A stretch of 39,807 nt of DNA from Deltaproteobacteria bacterium Ga0077539 (lineage in GTDB: Bacteria; Myxococcota_A; Polyangia; Polyangiales; Ga0077539): NCBI GenBank assembly GCA_001465015.1, contig LNEO01000323.1, forward strand, positions 1 to 39,807. Reading direction: 5' to 3'. This document shows, one piece after another, positions 1 to 7,721 of this stretch. The stretch's first letter is position 1; every line of letters starts with the position of its first letter. The notes below the pieces were generated by a model. It worked only from the letters and a program-made list of their open reading frames with translations, did no database searches and was not told where the DNA came from. The translations under genes and the position numbers were made by a program.

Positions 1-11
1 GCCCCGAGCGA

Positions 12-28
12 GCCAAACGACGTTTGGC
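12..28. repeat. Perfect 17-bp palindrome at the edge of the inverted-repeat element
   Basis: GCCAAACGACGTTTGGC has two exact 8-bp arms around a central A. Its last base is also the first base of the large inverted-repeat element, so it may be a border hairpin, a protein binding site or an insertion site. No coding role is visible. Confidence 0.7.
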
Positions 29-347
29 GCAGTGCTAAAGCCCCCACCCGCGCTGCCGCGCGCCCCGCCCCCGCCTGGAACGGCAGGGGCGGCGGCTTCG
101 CATTGCGAAATCGCAGTATTCAACCAAGCAAGTTGATTGTGTGGCCATTGCTCTGCAATGGCTGCACTTCGCTCGATCGGTCTGCGTCGATGATCGACTG
201 AGCTCTGCTTCGCCCTTGCAGAGCAAGGGCCATCACGATACACGTACACTGCTTTCGCCTGCATTTTCCCAATGCGAAGCCGCCGCCCCTGCCGTTCCAG
301 GCGGGGGCGGGGCGCGCGGCAGCGCGGGTGGGGGCTTCAGCACTGCG
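28..347. repeat. 320-bp element with 78-bp near-perfect inverted terminal arms
   Basis: Bases 28-105 are the reverse complement of 270-347 with one mismatch in 78 (A37 against the complement of C338). The 164-bp centre holds two further perfect stems: GCCATTGC-TCT-GCAATGGC at 144-162 and GCCCTTGC-AGA-GCAAGGGC at 212-230, which are themselves roughly inverted copies of each other. No transposase or convincing reading frame lies inside; the short frames on both strands are mirror images produced by the symmetry. It could be a MITE-like non-autonomous element, a BIME/REP-like intergenic repeat, or the template of a highly structured RNA. The sequence shows the symmetry directly; its nature is inference. 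Confidence 0.85.
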
Positions 348-412
348 TCCACTGTCGTTGCACTCGCTCGCGCGCGGCAGCGCCGGTGGGGGCTTCAGCA
401 CTGCGCCCACTG
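312..412. repeat. Direct repeat of the element's outer arm (43 bp x 2)
   Basis: Bases 312-354 (outer end of the right arm plus seven bases) recur at 370-412 with two mismatches in 43. Counting the inverted copy at 28-62, the motif containing GCGCGGCAGCG and GGTGGGGGCTTCAGCACTGCG occurs three times within 400 bases. This looks like a dispersed genomic repeat that has partly duplicated here. Confidence 0.8.
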
Positions 413-423
413 CGGCGCTCGCT

Positions 424-468
424 GCTCCCGCACTCTCTGCTCCCGCGCTCTCTGCTCCCGCGCTCACT
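424..468. repeat. Three tandem 15-bp units
   Basis: Units GCTCCCGCACTCTCT, GCTCCCGCGCTCTCT and GCTCCCGCGCTCACT lie end to end. The last unit contains the stop codon of the leftward gene (464-466), so the repeat array has grown right up to the 3' end of that gene. A CRISPR is ruled out because there are no spacers. Confidence 0.75.
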
Positions 469-1810
469 GCGATCGATGGCGCTTTCGCCACCGAGCGAGC
501 TCGCGGTCGAGCGGTTCGTAGCCCGATTTCCAGGCGGCGCCGTAGCTCGCGTCGAGCCAGCGGATCGCGCCCTGGCTCGCGGTCTCTCGCAGCGCGTCGA
601 GCAAGAGCGCGCGTCGATGGTCGTGCGTGGACTCGAGCAACAGCGACAAGCAACGCTCGAACGTGCCTTGTGCATCCTGCGCGCCAGACCAACGAAGCAC
701 CGCCCAAAACGTGTTGATCGGCGCGTGCCCTCCCCTCGAACGCTCGGCCTCGAACCATCGCGCGAGCCGCGCTCGATCGTAGACGGCCCCGCTCGCGATC
801 AGCGCAGTGCACAGGTCGAGCTCGCCGCGCGCGAAGAGCTCGTCCCAGAGCTCGAGGAGCCTCGCGTCGGATCGATCCGTGCGGCCCCAACTCGCGAAGT
901 TCGCCCGAAACGAGAGCCACCCGCGCCACTCGCGCGGGTCCCGCGCGCGTACGTCTTCGAGCATCGCGTCCGCGTACAGCTGTGCAGGGTGCCCACACAC
1001 ACGAAACTCTCTGCCGTCGAAGTGCTCGTCCAGCCCTTCGACCAGCGCGTCGAGCGCCGCTTCGTTCACGCGATGGACAGCCAGGACGGGGCACTCGTCG
1101 CCGACGTACCCCGCGACGTCGAGCTTCGCCCTCACCGCGGCGATCGACGCGGGGTCGAGCTTTTTCGGGGGCGTTCCCGAGACCAGCACGAGCGGCCGAG
1201 GCGCGCCGAGCACGCGAAGCTGCCACAGCCTCGACTCGCGTTCGACCTGCTTCTTCGCCGCCACCATGTACACGTGCGCGACGATCGGCTGCGTCGGGTC
1301 TTCGTTGGGCACGATCTCCCAGCCCTTCGCAGGCTCGATGAAGAAGTACTCGCGCTTGTTCGAGGCCCAGAGCCGCTGCGCGCGCAGCAGCCTCCAGAAG
1401 CGCTCGTCCGCGCCCCCTCCGTGAACGATCACCCGCACCGTGGGCCTACCCGCAGCGTCACACCCTGGCTCGATCACGCAGTCATCCTCGAACGCGCGCT
1501 TCGGAGCGACGCCGAACAGCGCGCCGCGCTCGTCCGGTGCGACCGTCCAGCGCGCGTCGATGCGCCCCTGGCGCGCGAGCTGTCTTCGCCGGGCTCGTGG
1601 TTCGAGCGTCTCTCGGTCCGGGATCGTGAGTGTGGTGCTCTCGAGGGCGCGCACGAACGAATCGACGCTGATCGTCAGGGCGCAGGCGGGGTGCAGGAGC
1701 AGTTCGCTCCTTCCGACGTTGCTCGCGACGAGCGCCACGAGGTCGCCCGCTTTCAGCACAGCGGCGCAGCGCTCGCAGGCCGAATCCGTGTTCAACAGCA
1801 GAAATCGCAT
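464..1810 (-). CDS. Hypothetical protein with N-terminal CxxC...HxxC zinc-knuckle-like motif
   Basis: A 448-residue protein I do not recognise. The frame stays open far upstream, but coding-like sequence begins at the ATG at 1810, 39 bases from the divergent caspase gene, so that start is chosen. The first 45 residues carry CERC, then HPAC 24 residues after the second Cys. This is a CCHC arrangement like that of PARP-type zinc fingers but with a shorter spacing. No signal peptide or membrane segment is visible, so it should be cytoplasmic. The middle (about 120-290) is mixed alpha/beta and the C-terminus is rich in Trp, Arg and Glu and looks helical. The stop codon sits inside a 15-bp tandem repeat. 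Promoter sequences are presumably shared with the divergent caspase gene. Existence of the gene is fairly sure; its function is unknown. Confidence 0.75.
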   Translation of the reverse strand: MRFLLLNTDSACERCAAVLKAGDLVALVASNVGRSELLLHPACALTISVDSFVRALESTTLTIPDRETLEPRARRRQLARQGRIDARWTVAPDERGALFGVAPKRAFEDDCVIEPGCDAAGRPTVRVIVHGGGADERFWRLLRAQRLWASNKREYFFIEPAKGWEIVPNEDPTQPIVAHVYMVAAKKQVERESRLWQLRVLGAPRPLVLVSGTPPKKLDPASIAAVRAKLDVAGYVGDECPVLAVHRVNEAALDALVEGLDEHFDGREFRVCGHPAQLYADAMLEDVRARDPREWRGWLSFRANFASWGRTDRSDARLLELWDELFARGELDLCTALIASGAVYDRARLARWFEAERSRGGHAPINTFWAVLRWSGAQDAQGTFERCLSLLLESTHDHRRALLLDALRETASQGAIRWLDASYGAAWKSGYEPLDRELARWRKRHRSQ

Positions 1811-1849
1811 CGGTGGCGCCGCTCGCTTCGCTGCCGCTATACTCCATCG

Positions 1850-3484
1850 ATGCGACGCATTCATCTCGCCGCGCTCGCGGCGATCGCGATCGGCTCGGCG
1901 CACTGCGCGGGCACGACACGCCCCTCCACGTTGCAACCGATCGTTTCGAGCGTGGGGCGCGACGCGCCGACGGAGCTCGAACAGATGCTCGCGTCGCAGA
2001 TGCCCGAGGCCCTCGAGACGCGCGCCAACGCGAGGACCGAACACAGAGGGACCCTCGGCGACCGACCGCGACGCGCGGGCGCGAACTCCTTCGAACATCC
2101 CTACGCCGTGCTCTTGCAGCAGGGCGAGCGCGTGCAGATCGACCTGCACGCCAGCTACGACACGGTCCTTCGCGTCGTCGCTCCGGACGGACAAGAGCGA
2201 GAGAACGACGACGTCTCCGAGGGAGTGCTCGACTCGCGCCTCGCGTTCACCGCGGAGGCTTCGGGCATCTATCGCGTGATCGCGACCTCGTATCGCCCCA
2301 ACGATCGCGGCGAGTTCAGGCTCGAGGTCGCGCGCGGCTCGGCCGTGAGCCAGGCGACGCGCCCCGCGGGGCCGCCTGCGGATACCCGCGGATCTTCTCC
2401 CATCAACGATCGCGCGGACGTCGCGTCGGACCTCAACAGCGCCAACACACAAAGGACGTTTCGCTTCGAGGCGCGCCGCGGAGACTGGCTCGAGCTCGAG
2501 ACGCACCACGCGGTGTTCGACACGGTGCTCGAGCTGCGCGGCCCGACCGGAGAGTCCTGGCAGAACGACGACCGCGTCTCGGGAGACCTCCACTCGCGGC
2601 TCGCGCTCGTCGCCCCCAGCGACGGAACATACGTCGCCACCGTCCGCGGATACCGCCCGACCATGCTCGGCGCGTTCAAGCTGCGTTTCGAGCGACTTCC
2701 GCGCGCCACGAGAGGCGACGCCAACGCGCGCGTGGCCGGGCCGCGCGGGCGGGGGCTGATGTACGGGGTGTTTCTCGGCATTCGCGACTATGGCGGCGAG
2801 TCGAACAACCTCCCGCACTGCGACGAAGACGCGACCGAGCTCGCGCGGGTGCTTCGCGAGCGCGGGATGATGCCCTCGAGCCGACAGCTCGTGCTCACCA
2901 ACGCGCAGGTCACCCCTGCTGCTTCGTCGGCGGCGATCCGGCAGTTCGTCGGACAGCTCGAAGAAGACGACGTGCTCTTGATCTTCTACTCGGGGCACGG
3001 CCGACAGGTGCGAGGGACGGTGAGCCCGACGGAGCCCGACGGGATGGACGAGACCATTGCGCTGCGCGGCGGCGGGATCACCGACGACGAGATGAGCGCG
3101 ATGCTCGCGCCGGCGCGCGGCACGGTGATCCTCGCGCTCGACAGCTGTTACAGCGGCGGATTTGCCCGAGACGTGGTCAACGGCCCTCGGCGGATCGGCC
3201 TGTTCGCGAGCGACGAGGACGTGCTCAGCCAGGTCGCAGAGCGCTTCAGCGCAGGGGGCTACCTCTCGTACTGGCTGCGCACGGGGCTGTCGGGAGACGC
3301 CGACCGCAACCGCGACGGGCTCTTGCTGCTCGGCGAGCTCGGCGACTACGTGCTCGATCGGTTCGCGCAGTTTCGCGGTCGCATCTCGACGACGGGCAAC
3401 GGAGATTTCGCGACGCAGCAGCACCCGAGGATCGAGCGCGGCAGCGTCGAGCCGGGCGCGCTCATCCTGCGGCTCCCCGAGTGA
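1850..3484 (+). CDS. Exported caspase-family (C14) peptidase with two PPC domains
   Basis: 544 residues. A hydrophobic N-terminus (residues 4-19) followed by Cys19 suggests a signal peptide, possibly a lipoprotein, though SAHC is a poor lipobox. Two beta-rich PPC-like (pre-peptidase C-terminal) repeats follow at about 80-165 and 195-285; both contain a YDTVL/FDTVL strand and an ENDD/QNDD turn. The caspase-like domain spans about 300-530: YSGHG with catalytic His383 and DSCYSGGF with catalytic Cys433. Asp-rich loops occur in the substrate region (TEPDGMD, DADRNRDG). Bacterial members of this clan (metacaspase/paracaspase type) usually cleave after Arg or Lys and can act in programmed death or in processing. 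PPC domains are normally on secreted peptidases, so an envelope or extracellular site is likely. The stop overlaps a possible GTG start of thiD, hinting at co-transcription. Confidence 0.88.
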   Translation: MRRIHLAALAAIAIGSAHCAGTTRPSTLQPIVSSVGRDAPTELEQMLASQMPEALETRANARTEHRGTLGDRPRRAGANSFEHPYAVLLQQGERVQIDLHASYDTVLRVVAPDGQERENDDVSEGVLDSRLAFTAEASGIYRVIATSYRPNDRGEFRLEVARGSAVSQATRPAGPPADTRGSSPINDRADVASDLNSANTQRTFRFEARRGDWLELETHHAVFDTVLELRGPTGESWQNDDRVSGDLHSRLALVAPSDGTYVATVRGYRPTMLGAFKLRFERLPRATRGDANARVAGPRGRGLMYGVFLGIRDYGGESNNLPHCDEDATELARVLRERGMMPSSRQLVLTNAQVTPAASSAAIRQFVGQLEEDDVLLIFYSGHGRQVRGTVSPTEPDGMDETIALRGGGITDDEMSAMLAPARGTVILALDSCYSGGFARDVVNGPRRIGLFASDEDVLSQVAERFSAGGYLSYWLRTGLSGDADRNRDGLLLLGELGDYVLDRFAQFRGRISTTGNGDFATQQHPRIERGSVEPGALILRLPE

Positions 3485-3492
3485 ACGCGACG

Positions 3493-4323
3493 ATGGCAAA
3501 GCGAGACACAGGCGCCGCGGCGCGGGCGCCGATCGCGCTCACCATCGGCGGCTCGGACCCGTCGGGCGGCGCAGGAATTCAAGCGGACCTGAAGACCTTT
3601 CACCAGCACGGGGTCTACGGCTCGTCGGCCATCACGCTGATCACCGTGCAAAACACGCTGGGCGTGAGCGCAGTGTCGCTGCTCGACCCGGCGCTGATCG
3701 AGGCGCAGATCGACGCGGTGCTCGACGACCTGTCGGTGCGGGCCATCAAGACCGGCGCGCTCGGCGGCGCGGCGATCATCGGCGCGGTGGCTCGTTGCCT
3801 CGAGCGTCGCAAGGACATCGCCCTCGTGGTCGACCCGGTGATGCTCAGCAAGAACGGAAACCCGCTGCTCGCCGAGGACGCCGTCGATGTGCTGGTGACC
3901 GCGCTGCTTCCGCTGGCGACGCTGGTGACGCCGAACGCCCACGAAGCCGCGGCGTTGGCCCGAATGACGAAGATCGCGACCGTGCAGGACGCAGAGCGCG
4001 CGGCAGAGCAGCTCGTCGCGACGACAGGAGCCCGCGCGGTGTTGGTCAAGGGCGGGCACGTCCACGAAGAGGGGGAAGCGACGGACGTGCTCGTCGAGCA
4101 GGGGCGAGAGCCCTGGGCGCTGACGATGCCGAGGATCGCGACGAAGCATACGCACGGCACGGGCTGCACGCTCTCGGCGGCGATCGCTGCGCGACTGGCG
4201 CAGGGTGCTGCTTTGCGCGAGGCGTACACGGGCGCGCGGGCGTTTCTTCAGCGCGCGCTCGAGCGAGGCCCCGGCTGCGAGGGGCATGGAATCTGCCCGG
4301 TGGATCACTTCGCGCCGGTGTAG
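3493..4323 (+). CDS. thiD: Hydroxymethylpyrimidine/phosphomethylpyrimidine kinase
   Basis: 276 residues, the usual length for ThiD. It phosphorylates HMP and then HMP-P to HMP-PP in the pyrimidine branch of thiamine synthesis, in the cytoplasm. Ribokinase-fold hallmarks are present: TIGGSDPSGGAGIQADLKT near the N-terminus (substrate site), the strand-loop VVDPVMLSKNG, TPNAHEA, VLVKGGH, and the anion-hole motif HGTGCTLSAAIA that carries the catalytic Cys. ATG 3493 is used; an in-frame GTG at 3481 overlaps the caspase stop (GTGA) and is an alternative start. The gene ends TAG immediately next to the stop of the convergent kinase gene, with no base between. No TPP riboswitch was noticed upstream, and no other thi gene is in the window. 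Confidence 0.95.
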   Translation: MAKRDTGAAARAPIALTIGGSDPSGGAGIQADLKTFHQHGVYGSSAITLITVQNTLGVSAVSLLDPALIEAQIDAVLDDLSVRAIKTGALGGAAIIGAVARCLERRKDIALVVDPVMLSKNGNPLLAEDAVDVLVTALLPLATLVTPNAHEAAALARMTKIATVQDAERAAEQLVATTGARAVLVKGGHVHEEGEATDVLVEQGREPWALTMPRIATKHTHGTGCTLSAAIAARLAQGAALREAYTGARAFLQRALERGPGCEGHGICPVDHFAPV

Positions 4324-6018
4324 CTACCGGTGACGCGAAGTCCTGTGCCACCCGCCGCGCCGCGTCCGCGTGCGGCGGATCGTGCGCCGAGCGGGCGCTT
4401 CGGGGGCCGGCTCGCTCGTGACGATGGGCGCGGGCGTAACGAGGGCGCCCGCTGAAGACGCGCCCTCGCGCACCGCGCGGATGGCCGAGAGCTCGGGTTC
4501 GTGTTGCGTGGCGGCAGGCGTGGTGGCGGGATCGGCGGAGGGTGTTGTTTGTGTGGGCGTCGCAGGCGGCACGGACACCGCGCGCGAGGCGAGCTCGTCC
4601 TGCGAGGCCCGACGAGCCCGAACGACAGTGACGATGGCGACCGCGGCGAAGGCGCTGGCCGCGGCGAGCAAAGAGAGGATCGCGCTCGCGATCACGCGGC
4701 GCTTGGAGGCGCGCGACGTCGGCGCAGGGCGCGGAGGCGGAGCGACGGAGCTTCGAAAGGGAGGCGCCGCGAGAGACTCGCGCGAGCCGTGGACTTTGGG
4801 ACGGGCGGCGCGCGTGACCTCGAGCTCCGGCGCGCGCGGAACAGCGTCGGGATCGCTCGAGCGTGGGGTGGCGCCCGACGCGAGATCGACCGTCGTTCGC
4901 GCGGTGGCGGGGCGCATGGAGGGACGCGTGCCCGACGGGCGAGTGGGCTTCTCGTCGCTGCGCGGTCCGCTGACAAACGACGGCTGTTCGGGCTCTTCGG
5001 CCTGCTCGTCGTCGGGCGCGCGCAGCGTGAGCAAGAGCGCTTCGCGCGCGGCGATTTGCAGGGCGAGCGCCGAGCGAACCCACACGCTCACGTCCCGCGT
5101 GGACGCTGGCGCGAGGCCGGATTGCTCGAGCGCGACGATGAACTCGTCTGCAGACGAGAAGCGCTTGGACGGATCCACCTGCACTGCGCGGGCGAGCGCG
5201 TCATCGAGCGCGGGCGTGACTCCGGGGACGCGACCTGCGAGCCGAGGGACCTCGCACTTCATCGCCGCGCGCACCGTGAGCGAGTCGGACTCGCGATGAA
5301 ACAGCCGCTGCCCCGCGAGGGCCTCCCACAACACGACGCCGACCGAGTAGATGTCCGCGCGAGCGGTCACCGCGACGGGCTTGTCCAAGAAGAGCCCGTG
5401 CTGCTCGGGCGGCATGTAGGCGAGGCGCCCCTTGATCGTCCCTTTGCGCGTGCGGCTGCTGCGGCCTTCGGCGTGGGCGATTCCAAAGTCCATGATGCGC
5501 GTGACGCCGTCGACGCCGACGAGGATGTTCTGCGGCGAGACGTCGCGGTGAACGATGTTGAGACGGTTGCCCTTTCGATCGCGGTGCTCGTGCGCGGCGT
5601 GCAGCCCCTGCAGCGCGTCGATCATGATCCGGAGGGCGATCGGCGGGGACAAAGGCGCGTTCTTTTGCTTCGCCGCGCGCTGCGCTTGTTGCAGCGAGTA
5701 TCCGTCGACGAACTCCATCACGAGGAAGAGCGAGTGCTCTGGGTCGTCGCCGAAATCGACGGTGCCGACCACGTTCGAGTGGTGCAGGTCCGACACCACC
5801 CTCGCCTCGTCGAGAAACATCGACGCGAAGTCTTCTTCGTCGCGCAGGTGCTTGTGGCAGCTCTTGATCGCGACGAGGCGCTCGAACCCGGCTGCGCCGC
5901 GGGCGCGCGCGATGTGCACGGTCGCCATCCCGCCCGAGGCGAGCTCGTGCAAGAGCTCGTAGCGGCCGCCGATGAGCGACCGATGAGCTGACGCGCGCGC
6001 GGAGTACGACGAGCCCAT
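4324..6018 (-). CDS. Membrane-anchored Hanks-type Ser/Thr protein kinase
   Basis: 564 residues. The kinase domain is at about 18-285: Gly-rich loop ELASGGMATV, ATP-binding Lys52 (VAIKS), HRDVSPQN with catalytic Asp159, DFG with Asp177, and the MPPEQ activation-segment end. HRDVSPQN, with Ser in place of the usual Lys, is a common myxobacterial variant. A Pro/Arg/Ser-rich linker (about 300-440) leads to one transmembrane helix at about 445-468 and a short Thr/Pro-rich tail. The catalytic domain is therefore cytoplasmic, with a small exported part. ATG 6018 is chosen because the sequence before it lacks kinase similarity and has lower third-position GC. It is tail-to-tail with thiD (adjacent stops) and divergent from the degenerate GGDEF gene. 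Substrate unknown. Confidence 0.93.
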   Translation of the reverse strand: MGSSYSARASAHRSLIGGRYELLHELASGGMATVHIARARGAAGFERLVAIKSCHKHLRDEEDFASMFLDEARVVSDLHHSNVVGTVDFGDDPEHSLFLVMEFVDGYSLQQAQRAAKQKNAPLSPPIALRIMIDALQGLHAAHEHRDRKGNRLNIVHRDVSPQNILVGVDGVTRIMDFGIAHAEGRSSRTRKGTIKGRLAYMPPEQHGLFLDKPVAVTARADIYSVGVVLWEALAGQRLFHRESDSLTVRAAMKCEVPRLAGRVPGVTPALDDALARAVQVDPSKRFSSADEFIVALEQSGLAPASTRDVSVWVRSALALQIAAREALLLTLRAPDDEQAEEPEQPSFVSGPRSDEKPTRPSGTRPSMRPATARTTVDLASGATPRSSDPDAVPRAPELEVTRAARPKVHGSRESLAAPPFRSSVAPPPRPAPTSRASKRRVIASAILSLLAAASAFAAVAIVTVVRARRASQDELASRAVSVPPATPTQTTPSADPATTPAATQHEPELSAIRAVREGASSAGALVTPAPIVTSEPAPEAPARRTIRRTRTRRGGWHRTSRHR

Positions 6019-6293
6019 ACGACTTTGTACTCTGGCCGCGAGCGCGGCGCGCGGCAAGGCTGAATTCGTGGGTCTTCGTCGAATTTGCCTGCAAAAATAG
6101 GGACGAATCGCAGTCACACATTTCGCCACGATGACGTCGACGCGCGCCGATCGTGACCCCACTCGACGCGCGAGCACGATCGATCACGGGTCGGAAGTTT
6201 TGTGCAGTTTGTCGAAAAGTAGTCCACCGAAGAGTCGGTCCGCTAAGGGGAGGACGGGACAGCAAACGCCGTCGCAGAGCAGGAGAAGAGTCG

Positions 6294-6725
6294 ATGTCGA
6301 TCGCAGATCTGGGTGGATTTTCGCTGGCGTTCGAGAAGGAGCTCAGCCGCGCGAGGCGCCTCGGCTACCCGCTCAGCGCGCTGTGCGTCGAGTTGGGAAC
6401 ATCCGCTGCCGCTGATGTAGTCGAGCGCATCGAGCACGTGCTCAGCGCGACGTCGCGCGCGTCGGACATGGCGACCAGGGCGAGCGACAAAGAGTTTGTA
6501 CTGTTACTGCCGGAGACCAACGCCGAGGGCGCCGAGATCGTCGCGCGGCGGTTGTTCGGCGCGCTGCGCGAGTCGCTGTGGGTTCCGGGGGCGACGCCGG
6601 TGCACGTGGGTGTCGCGGCGCTCGCGCCGGAGATGTCGGGGATCGCGCTGCTCGCGGCCGCTCGCGAGGCGAGCGAGCACGCCCGGACCGAAGGCTCGAG
6701 CGCGGTTCACGTCAGCGTTGCGTGA
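6294..6725 (+). CDS. Stand-alone degenerate GGDEF-domain protein
   Basis: 143 residues forming nearly the whole protein as a GGDEF fold: a FSLAFEKELSRARRLGYPLS helix-strand start, a DVVERIEHVL helix, DMATRASDKEFVLLLPET at the active-site hairpin, AEIVARRLFGAL, and a GVAAL strand. The signature GGDEF is replaced by ASDKEF, which removes the glycines that hold GTP, so diguanylate cyclase activity is unlikely. It may bind nucleotide or partners, or act as a dominant-negative. There is no sensor or receiver domain. The start ATG 6294 has AGGAG about nine bases upstream. The gap 6019-6293, shared with the divergent kinase, should hold both promoters. I could not pick out convincing -35/-10 boxes there. 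Confidence 0.8.
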   Translation: MSIADLGGFSLAFEKELSRARRLGYPLSALCVELGTSAAADVVERIEHVLSATSRASDMATRASDKEFVLLLPETNAEGAEIVARRLFGALRESLWVPGATPVHVGVAALAPEMSGIALLAAAREASEHARTEGSSAVHVSVA

Positions 6726-6772
6726 CAGCGCCGCCTGACCGTCGGACCATCGACGCTCGGCGCGCGCTGCGC

Positions 6773-7576
6773 TCACGGCGGTCTCGCGACGATGCAGAGA
6801 TACCGCCGGTTCGCGCTGCGCTCGACGCCGTAGCCCATCGCGAACAGCTCCGCCGCGTGGACGTACGGGTTGGATCGACCTTCGAACCCGAGCACGATCC
6901 CGCCGGCGTTGGCCGAGTCGTACCCGAGGTCGACGAGCACTTCGTACAGCTCGCTCTCTCGCGCCATGCGCGCGATGAAGAGCGGCCATCCCTGCGGAGA
7001 ACGGTCGCCGAGCGCCGCGGAGAACGCGCGCTCTCCCTGGAGATTGAACTCGCGATACTCCAGGCGGCCCGGCGGAGGCTCACTGTAGGACAGCAAGATC
7101 GACCCCGTCTCGGGCTCGAGCTTGTCCGCTCGCCACACGAGCTCGATCGGGGGGCTCGTGGGCGAGGACCACTGCGTCAGCGCGCGACGAACGCGCTCGG
7201 CGAGGTGCTCGGCCGCCAGCGCTCCTTCGGGGTCCGAGGCCATCGTCAAGCACGCCTGGACGTCCGGAGGGTGATCGATGATCTGTCGCGCGCGGGCGTC
7301 GGTGATGTCCAGCGTTCGATCGCGGCCGCGACCGACGTGCTCCATGATCCATCGCACCCACCGACGCTCGCTGGTGAGCCACTCGATCGGAATCAGTCCC
7401 GCCGTCGCGCAGCTCTCCCACGCCTCGCGCGCGAGCTCGTCGCGCGCAGCAGGATCCGACTCGTCGCGTTCGCGCTGAAACCACGGTCGAAGGTGCTCTC
7501 TCGCCCGCGCGAGCAAGGGGCGCGTCGGAGCGAAGGGCGCCCGCGCAAGTCCGGTCCAATCGGGCTTCTTCGTCAC
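6773..7576 (-). CDS. Hypothetical cytoplasmic protein
   Basis: 267 residues from the GTG at 7576. The frame is open to an ATG at 7645, but the extra codons have unusually low third-position GC for this genome, and GGGGTGAGC lies just before 7576, so the shorter form is preferred (GTG 7585 is another option). There is no signal peptide, membrane helix or familiar motif. The N-terminal half is helical and Arg/Glu/Trp-rich; the C-terminal half is alternating strands ending RRYLCIVARPP. It is convergent with the degenerate GGDEF gene (47-base gap) and divergent from the dehydrogenase gene at 7722. Function not recognised. Confidence 0.7.
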   Translation of the reverse strand: MTKKPDWTGLARAPFAPTRPLLARAREHLRPWFQRERDESDPAARDELAREAWESCATAGLIPIEWLTSERRWVRWIMEHVGRGRDRTLDITDARARQIIDHPPDVQACLTMASDPEGALAAEHLAERVRRALTQWSSPTSPPIELVWRADKLEPETGSILLSYSEPPPGRLEYREFNLQGERAFSAALGDRSPQGWPLFIARMARESELYEVLVDLGYDSANAGGIVLGFEGRSNPYVHAAELFAMGYGVERSANRRYLCIVARPP

Positions 7577-7721
7577 GACGCTCACCCCGCAGAGATTGGC
7601 ACAGCGACCAATCGTTGCGCGAACGTCATTGACCCTCGCCAGCATCGACGAACGTCAGAGTGTGACGAACGCCGCTCGCGGCTTGCGGTCTGTTCGCGAC
7701 GCACGGTATTCGCTCGCGTCG

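Noticed and set aside
120..240. Small peptides encoded within the inverted-repeat element
   Set aside because: Short frames on both strands are near mirror images forced by the symmetry, with no ribosome binding site.
424..468. CRISPR-like array of 15-bp units
   Set aside because: The units are contiguous with no spacers and no cas genes; simple tandem repeat. The same applies to 39663-39734.
272..1849. In-frame upstream extension of the caspase gene
   Set aside because: The frame is open only because of high GC. The opposite strand here has the better protein, and the true start with its signal peptide is ATG 1850.
1811..3499. Upstream extension of the leftward CCHC protein across the caspase gene
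   Set aside because: It is Arg/Ala-rich antisense of the caspase coding sequence, without domain patterns.
4370..5991. Open frames opposite the membrane kinase gene
   Set aside because: Low-complexity shadows of the kinase coding strand, which has all the catalytic motifs.
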